The notes under the pieces were generated by a model. The model was not told where the DNA came from. It did not search any database and saw nothing but the letters and a program-made list of their open reading frames with translations. Below, in pieces: positions 47,601-60,235 of a DNA stretch of 64,000 nucleotides. Origin of the DNA: Drosophila pseudoobscura (Eukaryota; Arthropoda; Insecta; Diptera; Drosophilidae); NCBI RefSeq assembly GCF_009870125.1, contig NC_046683.1, forward strand, positions 186,001-250,000. Direction: 5' to 3'. The number at the start of each line of letters is the position of its first letter. Position 1 is the stretch's first letter. The position numbers and the translations under genes were made by a program.

Positions 47601-49574
47601 GCAGTTGAACGATGCTTTCAATCGGGGTTGAATGTCGCATTCAACCAGCGAATAAGTAGGAACATTTTGTCTGGAATTTCCCTGTCTCGCTCTGGTGCAG
47701 GTCGATCGGCATGATTCGGGAATCTGCCACTGCACTGCTCCACAGTGCGGTGCCATCTGGTGCACAAGCTTCATGGGGGCTTATTCTTCTGGTTTCTTAA
47801 GCACTTGCAGGATTACGGATTGCTCATCGACTGCCGAGTGACGAAGCATCCGAGAGCCCGTGCACAAATGCCCCTCTCTATCTCTATGGAGGTCTTCCCT
47901 AAGATCTGGTGATGGCTGCCAAAGCAGGGAATGGCCTCCGCCTGAATGCTGCCTGCCTACGCTGTTGAGATTTGCACGCTCTACCCCATCTTCTCCAGGC
48001 CCTTCTTCCGACGCATCCCATTCGAAGGCCCATTTGGCAAGCGGATGAGGTCGTCAACGACGCCAGCGTCGAACTCACTTGAGAACTATTTTAATAAACG
48101 TTATGCACGCATTGTCCTTCACCCTGTTTTTCTCGACTGTCACTGTGTAAGGGAGTATGGGTGAATGGGTGTATGGGTGCGTGCAAGTTTGTATGTGTGT
48201 GTATTATTTCGCGCCACGGCGATGCAGTTTTCCTTTGCACTTTTCCTTCCTCCAACTGGCATCCCTTACTTGGGGTATATCACCCATTTCATTGATTTAA
48301 AGGTAGATCAGATGTCTTGAAAAATCGAACCCATATGGTTAAATATTTTTGACGGGCCCTACCCGCAGAAAGAATGTTAGAATAAGTATTTCCTTTTACT
48401 TGTTTAACCCGACCGTTGTGATTCAATTTATTTACAATTTTCAGATGGGATTGACAACGGCAGGGCTTTGGGGGACAGGCACCAGCACCCTTACGTTTAC
48501 GCCCTTAGTGATCAGTAAAATTTTGTTTCTGCGGATATCCAGGTGCTGTTGCTCGAATTGGGTAATTGTCACTGATTAGGAATTCCCCCTCTTTATTCAT
48601 ATTTTCAATCAAATAAATAAATAAATAAAATCAGCACCTGCTGCCATTTTTGTGTGCCATATCTACAGGTGCCCTATGAAATCCTTACCTGCTACAAACA
48701 ACCTTCTATATGTGTTCAATTCTGGGTTTTTCTGTGGCCATTTCTACGGCAACTAAAACTAAAAAAGGGAAATTCCTCGTTTATTAATCATTTGTCAATT
48801 AGAATGGAAACGTCACCTGAAACACACGCACAAATGACATGTTGCTTTTGCATTTCCTGAGTCGTGAATGCCATCTGAATATTTTAATACTGCTGGCAGT
48901 TTAAATTGAAATAATCAGGCAGGCTCAGTTTTTCATTTATTTTTGCGGATTACGTTTTCAGCCAAAACGTTTCGTTTTCGTTTTAAGATTTTCCAGTTTA
49001 CACATATTTTTTCTGTTTGCACCAAAACGAAAATTGTTGTTGCCCTGGCCAATTTTTTCGAGCCAAATTTGAGGTTGGGTAAAAATAAAATTATTTATAA
49101 AGAAATCAAAAGTGAAATTACCCTGATATAACTATTATTTTCCTTTTGCAATTAAGCCTTGTTTCGTTGTACAAAAGCCGTTTACTTTTCATTTCGTCAA
49201 CGAAAATGTTTTCGTTTTGAAAACGAATAAATATTGCGGAATGTGAAAACAGGAGCCCCAATTTATCTGTATTCAAAAGTAAATCGAAAAATTTTGGTAA
49301 ATGTGAAAGACGAAGCCTGGCTGAATACTTTCTTTACACAACTTTTGATAATAATTTATTTGGATTTATTATACAATCTGCTTTTTCCCAAAAGCACTCT
49401 CAAATCCTCTCGGCCCACAGGAAAACCGAATATCGTATGCATTTCTGCTACCCTGAGGGTCTCCCTACCCCTCTCCTCTCCTGATGCCCTTCTGAATCCT
49501 TTTCTTTGTCTTTTCGGCACTTAAAATTGAAAATGATTTATTTAATCATTTAACAATATTAAACCAAAATATTA
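47601..49574. other. Upstream region of the 47568 promoter and non-coding DNA
   Basis: No further exon recognised on either strand. 48948-49230 has repeated ttttcgtttt-type words. A short (AAAT)n/(AATA)n tract lies at 48611-48629. Confidence 0.4.
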
Positions 49575-50199
49575 TGAGGGGAAACGTTGTGAGTTGCTGC
49601 TACGGCCGCAACTCTATATTTATACCCGATACTTAGTCAATATGGCACCCCTCCGCCATAACGGCGGCGCTAACATTGAACGACAAAGATTGTGTGAGAG
49701 ACAGAAAATCAGTCAGAACGTGTACGGCGCTGCTTAGCCACTGAAAATTAATTTCTTCCTTTTGGCTATAATAATGATCCGATCTGATCTAGATTCAACA
49801 ATCAAGTAGATATGGTGATTTTCTAAGAATGTGCGTTTTTAATTTGTGGGGCGTCTTCCGCCCGGGGCGAAGTTTTGAAATGAACTTGTAACAGTGAGAT
49901 CTAACAGGGTATCCACTCCCCAAATTTGGTTTCTCTATCTCTTATAGTCTCTGAGATCTAGGTGTGCTTTTTTAGAAATAGGCAAAGCCGACCATGAAAA
50001 GTATGTGTTAGAAAGAGACTAGCTGGAGAAATTGAAAATGTTTTCTTAATTCAGGCAGCAATAATAATACAATCCAATTCAGATTCTGCAGTCTAAAAGA
50101 TATGGTAATTTTCTACGATTCTGCGTTTTTAGTTTTCTCGTATCGTCGAAATCGTGAATGCCACAGATTTTCGCTCTTTGGGGGGGCTGAAGTGGGCCC
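49575..50199 (-). mobile_element. DINE-1-type copy I1 (left arm of inverted pair)
   Basis: Begins with an inverted 3' end (gaggggaaacgttgtgagtt), then the stem-loop, tacccgatacttagtcaata and interior blocks in minus orientation, down to ggctgaagtgggc at the junction. Confidence 0.8.
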
Positions 50200-50836
50200 C
50201 GCCCACTTCAAAAAAACAATTTCATTTTTTCTCGCCCTGTCTCTCTCTAAAACACACGTAGCATATCCGTAGCAAAGCTAGAGCAACCAAATTTGGTATC
50301 CAGACTCCTAAGATATCGGACCGAGACGAGTTTGTTTTCAAATTTCGTCACACCCCCTTCCGCCCGCGCAAAGGACGAAAATCTGGGGATATTCACAAAT
50401 CTCAGATACTATTAAGGCTAGAGTAACCAAATTTGGTATCCACACTCCTGTTAGATCTTACTATAAAACGTATATCTCAAAATTTCGCCTCACCCCCTTC
50501 CGCCCCCGCAAAGGACGAAAATTTGTTGCATCCACAATATTGAAGATACGAAAAAACTAAAAACGCAGAATCATAGATAATGACCATATCTATGCGGTTG
50601 CTGAATCTGGATCAGATCAGATAATTTTTATTGCCAAAAGGAACAAATCAATTTGCAGTGGCTACGCAGCGCCCGACGTCACGCTCAGACTGATTTTCTG
50701 TCTCTCTCGCACGCACTCTTTATCGTGTCGTTCAATATTAGCGGCATCTGCCGGAGGAGAGCCATACTGACTTAGTATCGGGTATAAATGTAGAGTTGCG
50801 GTGTCCGCAGCAACTCACAACGTTCCCCCTCGTTCT
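50200..50836 (+). mobile_element. DINE-1-type copy I2 (right arm of inverted pair)
   Basis: From cccgcccacttc at the junction the sequence continues in plus orientation: acaatttcattttttctcgcc, tctctctaaaacacacg and interior blocks. It ends agtatcgggtataaatgtag, stem-loop and acgttccccctcg. With I1 it forms a large inverted repeat with both 3' ends outward. It is close in sequence to the right half of copy A. Confidence 0.8.
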
Positions 50837-51520
50837 AGCTAATAACGCGTGTGTATTCGTTCTAATCATTTTAGATTTTATATATTTCTTGGATATTTTT
50901 TGTACACTCTCCAGGCTCTTTGTAAACCAAGTTTCAAATAAAACAATTTCTCAATAAGCGTTTTATCTTCTCTTTTTGTAGTTGTATACACATCTTTCGG
51001 ACCTTTTTCTACGCTTCTTTTTCCGGGCAGGGCATTGCCAGTTCGTATTCGTCCTACTTTCTTTTTCGCCAATTTTCTTCTATTTCCATTTTCTCACCCG
51101 TCGCCAACATGTTCGCTGTCGTCTGTGTTGCCTACTAGCAATTTGGGGCGTTTTACATTTTTCGATTCTCATTTTGATTTTGTTGTTGGTTGTACTCGTA
51201 GTTGCAGTTGACGCCGGTGTTGCTGCTGGCGTCGCAGCCTCCTGAGGTTTTTTTTGTTGTTCTATATATCCTTTTGTCGATTGTCATCTCTCTGCCACAA
51301 TCCTTGTCGCTGCCTGCTAAAAGAGCCGCCTCAAGTGTGTCTGTTTGTCTGTCCGTCTCCTTGACTGTGCCACCTTACGCCAATTAATGCCGCCTACTCC
51401 CGCTTTTCTAGTTTTGCTTTTATCGCTCTTTATGCCCCATTTGCGATGCTACTTTTCAGCTTTAGGCATCGCCCCGCACCAAATGACATAGATGCGTCCA
51501 TGTCCACGTTCACGCAAATC
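50837..51520. other. Non-coding region between repeat copies
   Basis: No exon recognised. The plus-strand frame 50982-51242 is open but hydrophobic low-complexity and overlaps no splice-supported structure. Confidence 0.35.
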
Positions 51521-51838
51521 AAACAGAAAATCAGTCTGAGCGTGGCGTCGGGCGCTGCGTAGCCACTTCGTTTTAAAATATTTTTGTAGCAGTGACATAT
51601 CACAGAAGTCTGGGTCCAAAACATCGTTGCTCTAGCTCTTATAGTCTTTGAGCACTAGGCGCTAATAGGGACGGACAGACGGACAGACAGACAGGGCTCA
51701 ATCGACTCGGCTATTGATGCTGATCAAGAATATATACTTTATGGGGTCGGAAACGATTCCTTCTGGACGTTACACACATCCATTTTCACCACAAATCTAA
51801 TATACCCCAATACTCATTTTGAGTATCGGGTATAAAAA
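51521..51838 (-). mobile_element. DINE-1-type copy J with internal deletion
   Basis: Joins a 3'-side piece (cagaaaatcagtctgagcg, gctgcgtagccact) directly to the 5' half (tttttgtagcagtgacatat, GRAC tract ggacagacggacagacagac, atcaagaatatatac). It ends with the terminal hairpin and gagtatcgggtataaaaa. The 3' stem-loop is missing. Confidence 0.8.
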
Positions 51839-54800
51839 GAGTAGAGAGATAGAGAGAGATGGCTGACTGTGGACCATAGGTCCATTTACATATTTACTGC
51901 TGCTTCATCCAACTTGATTTGATTTTTCAAGCAGTTCAACAGAAACTAAAAAGACGTGCCTGTGACAGTTGTGGCCTGCCGTTCCCTTATTTCTTCCCCT
52001 AGGCGCCCAATTCCACTTACTATATCCTTTACCCTTTACTCGGAGTGAGCGTGGGCCTGGGAGTGGGCGTGGAACTAGTGAAGAACTTACCCCGGCCACT
52101 AATTGCCAAATCTCAACTATGGAAAATGGCGTCCTGTACTGTATTGTTGTGCATATATGATTGCCAACGCTTGTGATACGTGTCGGTTCTAGTTGTGGCC
52201 GTGATACTGATTTTGGCGGTGGTGATTCATTATTCAATCAGGTTGCTAAATGTTTTAATTTCGTTTGTTTCCCCAATTAAATCCAACACCTAGCAACATA
52301 ACTGGAGGTAAGATGAGTCCTGGACCGGGGCTGGGTTTGTTGCTGTCGGTGGCGATAGCGCCCATTTCCCGTTCATTGAACCCGCTGGACCTTTCAAGAA
52401 GTATGCCCAAATGAAGACTTGCCTGACACGCAGGTGACTTTCAGCTTCTCTCTTCTGCTTTGTATGGGTTTCGCTCCTTGCTTCCTGCTCTCGAACGGGG
52501 AGCGACAGCTGGAAAGCAAATCTTTTGGAAATCCGTCAACAATTGCGTGCTGTCGCAAGACCTCGTTCCCCCCAATCTCTTACACCACTAGTCCGCCTCC
52601 CTTTGACATATTTCACGCAGGCAGAAGGGAAGCTGCGACGCTGCGAGTCAAGCACAATGGGACGAAGCCCCCACCACGCCAGCAACCCCTGTGTGTGTGG
52701 GACTTGCGATCGACTCCTGCCACAGCCAGTTGGAAGTTCCTTGCCGCCAACGCAACACGAGTCTGCCCCACTCTCTGAATGTGTACGCGCACTCTGCGAT
52801 TTATTTGGGGTCTGCATTGGGTGCCTGTGCCTGTGATTAAACATTGTTTACAAAGTTCATTGACACGAGTTGATGCTTTCTCTAAAGGAAGCCACCCATC
52901 GGAAATTAAGCGGAAATTGTCTAGCAATCGGACACCTCCTTTACGCGTATATCAGAGCTCCAGATAGATTGATGGATAGTCAGATGTTTTAACCGCGGGA
53001 ACCGCGTGGCCCCCTACTAAGAACATTCAGCAGAAGAGCAATAGTACCTTGATAGACCTGGCTCGAGCAACCCATTCGTTTCAGCAGGCTTTTTGCCGCG
53101 CATCAAATAAACATTCGGGCAAGGTTTGTTACATATATATAAAACGGGTATGTATGAGCTGCTTGAGCCCTTAAAACTAGCTTTGCCCAGCGCACAATTG
53201 AGTTCTGTTACATATATAGGTGTAACAGTGATTTTTTCCGATGTTCCGATAACTAAATCGGGGCTTGTTTATTGTTAGATGTAAAAACAGGACAAACAAA
53301 ATTTCTCTTGTACTGCTCTTATTTAAAAAAACAAATAAAATTTTGTTGACAAATCATGCTTATAATTTGTTTATGTCCGGTCGCGTTTTACATCGTTTCA
53401 TCGCTTGTTAAAACGAATAATTTATGTCAGGAATATAATGAAATTATCTAATGAAAATTAGTTCCGCGTTATGGTCTTCTATCATTTTTGATGTGGGTTT
53501 TCAATGCAACAACTATTATATATTAGCTTAGTTTAACTTTTGTCGATGAATTTTTTTCGTGAGATATAGCATAAATTTATATATTTCAAAATGAATATTC
53601 AGCTTCATGGATATAACGCTGAAGAGGAATAATAAGGTTATTGGAGAAAACAGCATCGATAATCGTACCATAAAGATTTTTAATATTTTGAAAAACAACA
53701 AACCTTTTTTCAATGCATTGTTGTGTTTTCACTTTTAGTGTGAGATTCAAAATGCAGCTATGTAGAAGCACACAGCTGACACCAACAGGCTTGCATACGA
53801 GTTGTTTGTCGGGTCGGGTCTTTGCGAAATCCTGTTGATTTTGTTGTTCGTGCCAAAGCTATGGTTTGAATGGTTACACCGCTAATGGAGCGAACCATCC
53901 AAGTTATAAGCTCATTTCGGAACAACCTCTATCCGGAATGCTGGAAAATGGAGTGGAATTGCATTTGGTTAATCTGGGGAAACTGGCCAATCAATAAACT
54001 ATTATTATGATGATTTATCTAAGATCGTGCTCTGCATGCGGCCTATCACTCATACGCCTTGAGGGCCAGGTCGTGAACAGCTATTCCGTTCGGCTCGTGA
54101 CAGCTCCCTTCTGGTGCAAGCAGTGCAAGCCGAAACCAGAACTAAAACAGTAACTGAAACTGAATCCCAATCCGCGGAAAATGGCAAGTGCTGCGAGCAA
54201 AGGGCCATAAAGCCATAAGGCTGGACAATGGTTCATTATTGAGCCCATTCACATTCTTTTTGTTCCCTCCTAGCCTGCGCACTTTATTTCCCTGCTGTAT
54301 TTCTCAGTGTACTTACCGTTGTTTCTGAAGGACGATAAATATTCCACACAATTGCCATAGATGAGGTGGGAGGTAGAAGCCTAGTATATCCGCGGAGCTC
54401 TAGTAACCAACCCTGCAAATACACAAGAAATGTTGACCTAGTTTCGCTGCTTATGGAATAATTCATTAAGTATTTGGTTTCCATTGTCACTTAATTTAAG
54501 GTGGGGTAAGTACCAGCGCCATACTTTCAAGCTCCTGCTGCAGCCAACTTTTGGCGTTTCGGCTAATTTGCTTACAAGCTAATTGTCCATGTCTCTGATT
54601 TGCAATTGATCAAGCATCAAAGCGAATCGACTGAGTAAAGTCTCCATATTTCTTCCCCTGCCTTCTCTTCTTCTCTGTTTGTTCTACTACCCCCCGCTTC
54701 TCCTGCTATTCCTGTTTTGTATTTATGTGAAATTGTTTATTTGCGTTATGTGTATGGCCTTCTTTTGTCGTTGACAGCAATTTTTTTGAATTGAAACCGA

Positions 54801-55876
54801 AATTCAGCAATGGCAATAGAAGAGTCCATCAAGACTGTGGGGATGGTCTAGAACTATATGGTCAGGTGTGCATTTGCTTTCAGTTTAACCTTCGGATAAA
54901 TGGCAGTCACTATTCTTAGCTGGCCAGTCCAATTCGCATCGCATCGCATCTAAATAACCTTGTTTCCCTTATCAAAATGCATTGCACCTCGCCCTGGCTT
55001 CGCTGCCAGATAAATCAGTTTCGGCCAACGTATGGCGGAGAAAATCCTTATGCCCTTCCCTTGAAATCTCTTCCCCTGGATCTAGCTACAGAACAGGCGT
55101 GCCAGGTGGCACGAACCTGTCTGCTGGCGGTCAGCAGCAATGTCTGGCCTTCTGTCTCACGGCTCATGGCTCACCTGCGTGAGAAGACTTTGACTAACTT
55201 ATAAACTTCCTTGTGCTTCTTCTTCTTCCTTATTTCTTCTTTTTGTGTATTCTGCGTATTCTGAGTGAGGGCACGCACTCTTATATGCCTCAGACAATAG
55301 AAGGCCAAGTGGTTGACAGTGGGGCTTATGTTATACACAAAGATGGGGCCAGGAACTGACTTCGAGTAGCGCCTTTCAGGACTATCCGCCCCATCCATGG
55401 CCAACCCACCGCGTAAAGAATTCATTAAACGCCAATGCAAATTCACGACAACGTTTTACTTGCCACTTGGCACTATGAATCTGCCACCAGCCGTGAGTTC
55501 TTTCTGAATATTTTTTTTAACGAAGGGAATGATGCTAGGCGCTCTCTCGATGCACCTGAATTATTATTATTGCTCAAATTATTATTGCCCCTCGATTGGA
55601 TTAGTCCCCCAATCCCACCCATACCCACTCCCCAGGGTAGGCCCATTGGTGTTATTGCCTTCCATTCCATTTACCCCCTTTGGATACAATGACTGGAAGC
55701 AATTTTAAATTTAAAACCAATTGAATCTGTGGTGGGGGCTTCATTTATTATCGAATAGTAGGCAGAGCTCTAATAGCAGATGTGAGGGGGACAAGTATCG
55801 CGGCTAATTGGCCAGCAGTGTGGCTCCAAAATGGCCAAAACACAATGAAAATTGTATATGAAAAAAAATGAAAAAT
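51839..55876. other. Non-coding region
   Basis: No recognised exon. Reading frames at 52419-52927 on both strands overlap one another and lack domains or signal sequences. 53210-53800 is AT-rich and of unknown origin. Confidence 0.35.
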
Positions 55877-56898
55877 TTATACCCGATACTTAGTCAGTAT
55901 GGCTCTCCTCCGGCAGATGCCGCTAATATTGAACGACACGACAAAGAGTGCGTGCGAGAGAGACAGAAAATCAGTCTGAGCGTGACGTCACGCGCTGCGT
56001 AGCCACTGCAAATCGATTTGTTGCTTTTGGCTATACAAATTATCCGATCTGATCCAGATTTAGCAACCCGATAGATATGGTCATTCTCTATGATTGTGCG
56101 TTTTTAGTTTTCTCGAATCTGCAATATTGTGGATGCAACAGATTTTTGTCATTTGTGTGGGCGGAAGGGGGTGGGGCGAAATTCTGAGATATACGTTTTA
56201 TAGTGAGATCTAACAGAAGTGCGGATACCAAATTTGGTTACTCTAGCCTTAATAGTCTCTGAGATTCGTGGATACCCCAGATTTTCGTCCTTTGCGGGGG
56301 CGGAAGGGTGTGTGGCGAAATTTGATCACGAAACGGTCAATATCCGATATCACAGGAGTGTGGTTACCAAATTTGGTTGCTCTGGCTCTTATAGGTTCTG
56401 AGATCCTTGAACTCATATTTTGCAATAGGAAAAACCGACCATGAAGCCTGTGTGTTAGAGAGAGACAGAGCGAGAAAGAATGAAATTGTTTTCTTGATTC
56501 TGGCTATAATAATTATACGATCTGGTTGAGATTCTGCGTTTTTGGTTTTATCGTATCTTTAAAAATGTGGATGCCATTTTCGTCCTATGTGGGGGCGGAA
56601 GTGGGCGGGGCGAAGTTTTGAAATATTTTTGTAGCAGTGACATATCACAGAAGTCTGGATCCAAAACATCGTTGCTCTAGCTCTTATAGACTTTGAGCAC
56701 TAGGCGCTGAAGGGGACGGACAGACGGACGGACAGACGGACAGACAGACAGGGCTCAATCGACTCGGCTATTGATGCTGATCAAGAAATATATATACTTT
56801 ATGGGGTCGGAAACGATTCCCTCTGGACGTTACACACATCCACTTTTACCACAAATTTAATATACCGCAATACTCATTTTGAGTATCGGGTATAAAAA
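55877..56898 (-). mobile_element. DINE-1-type copy K
   Basis: Runs from tatacccgatacttagtcag through the whole body to the GRAC tract (56716-56752) and the terminal hairpin, ending gagtatcgggtataaaaa. It lacks only the extreme 3' stem-loop. By eye it is almost identical to copy M at 60236-61287. Confidence 0.85.
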
Positions 56899-59177
56899 GC
56901 AGTCTCTAGAAAGGTTCCGTGCACATTGCCTGCTCAGAGACGCAGGTCAATGGATACTGCGCACTCCTTTCACTCAAAATTGGGGGCGACACTACTTCAA
57001 TTTCCTTTTTCCCTCTACTTTTGGTGTGTGTCACTCTGGAAATATTTACCGAAGACATTGGCATTCATCGAGTCGCTTTGGTCGCTCCCACGTAGCAGGG
57101 TCAAAGGCTTTTCGATGAGAGTGAAAGAAAGGGGAAGTCTAAGGCAGCTCGGTAAATGTGATGGGAAAGTGGCTGAGGCTACCCCTCCCATTTTGTGGGA
57201 GCTGTGTGCACATTTTTATTCATTTCCATTGCACTCATTCACGGAGTAAGCAAAATTAAAGTACGTGACCGTTTTGCGATGCGATGCGATGCAATTTTTA
57301 TGGATGGAGGATGGGATGAGATGGGATTTGGGTGGGATTTTTTTAAGGGAAGCTGCAGAAAAAAAATCCAAGGAAAAGAATGAAAATAAAGACGTACTTT
57401 CAATGACCGTTAGCTTCCTTCAGCTGGGACAAGCATATGGAGATGGATACGGGTCAGGTATACTGCCAAGGCCAATACCAGGACAATGAAAAAGCTAACC
57501 TAGGACATTGCATTATGTTTCTATGAAATATTCATTAACTCGATATTCATTAGTATGACACCGCCTCGTTAGGGTTAATGGCGCCAGTGGTGCCCTGCTC
57601 CAGCTCCCCATCACTGGTCTGTACAGTGCTGCATGCTCCGACAAAACCACCCCAACATCCCCCAAGTCGGCTTCCATCGTTTGCCCATCGCTGTAATTAT
57701 AGTGAGCAAAGGGCTGGCCCGGAGACGGTTATGGAGACTGCAGCCGAAATGGAAAACGTTGCATGGTACCCCGCTATGTAGGTCAAGCATCCATGCTCCT
57801 GAATATAGATCTGGCTCTGGGTTTGGCTTTAACTCTGCGTCTCTGCATGCGTCTCTGCATGCGTCTCTGCTCCGTCTCGAGTTCTTGTAAGGGTTAAGTC
57901 TTTGGTTGCTGCTCCTGCAGCTGTGTGCTTTGTATGGCTCACACTTATACTGCCACTCCCAGAGCTCCACAGTCCCACAGTCACTGCCTGCTCCACTCTA
58001 ACTGGGCTGTTATCCATTTTCATCAAGCATATATCCCACTTATACTTAAGCAAAGAGAGACAGCGACGAGAAAAGTTAAGAGACAGAGACCTTCAGACAG
58101 ACGGAGATGCTTGGAGACTGCTGTCCGTTGGAGCGTTGATAGGGTGTGGATGAGTTGGCAGACTGGTTTGAGGGATGGCACAACAGCCCTACTTCGCCGG
58201 GACAATCGCCGAAATCGAGTGGCTCACAGCGCATCTATCGCTGATCTGAATGCCAGAAAATTCTGGCTCTAGCTTCGTCGAATTTTCGCAAGCAAATGGT
58301 CGTGCACTGGGGGAAATCTGTCAACACCGGGAACCCTGTTTCTGAATTTGCTTTTGGGACTGTTGCAATATCAATGTATAATAATGTATCCGTGCTACTG
58401 CATTTTTCGGTTTGTCTGGATCTTGAAGACAGTAAAAGATAGATCAACCAAGAAAAGAAGAGCCTGTGATGGCCTCACAGACTCATTTTGCGCGCGCTAC
58501 TTTGCGTGGAATCGAAAGGGCTCCCCAGGCTTGAATTTATCCATTACTTGCCTAGTTGACTGGCTATATCCTGCTCGAGTCCCCACTCTCCCACCCAGCA
58601 AAATCTGCCCTCTCCCTTTATCCCTTTTCCCTGTCTCTAGCTTTTTCTATCCACATGCAAACATTAATAACATTTACAACAGCAACTAGCACAGCACAGC
58701 ATTCTGAAATAATAAAGAGGGGCCGAGTCCTTTGATACCCTGGATTTTGGCATTGAAACATATAGATCGTCAAGCGGTCGATAAGACATGCAGACATGCC
58801 GAATTTGACGAGTCGGGTGTTGAGCCGGATCGAAAATAAATGTATATACATATGTACATATGTAACTATTCTTTGAAATATTTTGTTGGGATATGATTAT
58901 TGCTTCTCTCAGTTGCAAACAGATGGCCAAAATCGCTTGACCCTCTGCACCGGTATAGTATATGTATACCAACGACAACTTTCGAGTGTAATGTTGACTT
59001 TTGTGAAAGGTGTGACAATATTTACAATGTCTTGTTAATTGAATTTAATGCGTTCTCTTTCTGTGTCTACGTGTGTAGGTGTAATTTTTGATGTTTATGT
59101 ATGTAAGTATGTGTTTATTTGTGTGTGTGGGTCTCCCTCCAATTTCTCCAGTTTTTTTTCTTTTCTTTCTTTTTTGA
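56899..59177. other. Non-coding region between repeats
   Basis: No recognised exon. It contains a short 12-bp tandem repeat, listed separately, and many short overlapping frames with no supporting features. Confidence 0.35.
57838..57873. repeat. 12-bp tandem repeat, three units
   Basis: Unit gcgtctctgcat repeated three times, the last unit ending ctc. Confidence 0.85.
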
Positions 59178-59325
59178 GTTTTTTATACCCGATACTCAAT
59201 GGGAATAGGGGTATACATATTATATTAGTAATTGAAATGGATGTGTTGAACACCCAGAAGGAAGCGTTCCAGACCGTTTTATTATATATATTCTTGCTCA
59301 GCATCAATAGCAGCGTCGATATCTA
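59178..59325 (+). mobile_element. DINE-1-type 5' fragment (copy L1)
   Basis: tatacccgatactcaatggg, ataggggtata, gaacacccagaaggaagcg and ctcagcatcaatagcagcg correspond to the first ~150 bp of the family. The GTCY tract is missing. Confidence 0.7.
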
Positions 59326-59715
59326 ATCAAAAACAAAAGCCCAATTTAAATGAAATAGGAGGCAAAGAACAATATACATGAAAATAGAAAGGAATACATT
59401 AAAATACTAAGAAAAATGTAAGAGGAAATTAATACATATGTACATATGTATATGTATGTACAGAAAGACTCGCCTGTTACCATAATCCAATAGAGTAGCG
59501 TTGAATATTACTAGTCAAAGCTCCGCCTATGAATCGGCCTTCATTTCTATCATCTTATCTCTTCCTACCTCACTGATAAGAACCAGACCAAAAGTGTGTG
59601 GCCTAACAAGAGCATAAACATGAGCTGTGTAGATCACAGAGTTAATGTCAGGGCCTCTTTCACTCCGCTTTCATTCGCTGTTATCTCTCTGCTAACTTAA
59701 CATGTCTCTGTGGTT

Positions 59716-60092
59716 AAAATGGATGTGTGTAACGTCCAGAAGCGCGAAATCTGAACCAGATCGTATAATTATTATAGCCACAATCAAGAAAACAACTTCA
59801 TTCTCTCTCGCTGTGTCTCTCTTTAATACACAAGTTTCATGGTCGGCTTTGCCGGCTCAGAAACTATAAGAGCTAGAGCAACCAAATTTGGTATCCACAC
59901 TCCTGTGGTATCGGATCTTGAGAAGTTAGTTTCAAAACACAACCCCTTCCGCCCCCGTAAAGGACGAATATCTGGGGCATCTACAAATCTCAGAGACTGT
60001 TAAGGCTAGAGTAACCAAATTTTGTATCCACACTCCTGTTAGATCCCACTATTAATCGTATGTATATTTCAAAATTTCGTTCCCCCCTTTTT
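59716..60092 (+). mobile_element. DINE-1-type internal fragment (copy L2)
   Basis: aaaatggatgtgtgtaacgt followed, after a deletion at ccagaagcg, by cgaaatctgaaccagatcg and interior blocks to tttcaaaatttcgttcccc. Plus orientation, without 3' end. Confidence 0.75.
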
Positions 60093-60152
60093 TTTAAATT
60101 TTTTTAGTCTAATTTTAAGCAAAAACAATACAAATAAAAAAAAGAATTATTC

Positions 60153-60231
60153 AATAAAAATCTAGAATAATAATTATAATAATAGTTATACAATAAAAAT
60201 CAAGAATAATAATTATAATAATAATTATACA
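60153..60231. repeat. ~40-bp AT-rich direct duplication
   Basis: Two adjacent copies of caataaaaatcnagaataat followed by aattataataatanttata, ending just left of copy M. Confidence 0.75.
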
Positions 60232-60235
60232 ATAA

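Noticed and set aside
47505..47774. Minus-strand open frame with six cysteines, resembling a small secreted protein
   Set aside because: It runs straight across the TATA box, initiator and leader of the promoter at 47568 and begins without a signal peptide, so it is most likely a chance frame.
52419..52967. Several overlapping open frames on both strands
   Set aside because: They contradict one another and none has a domain, signal sequence or splice pattern.
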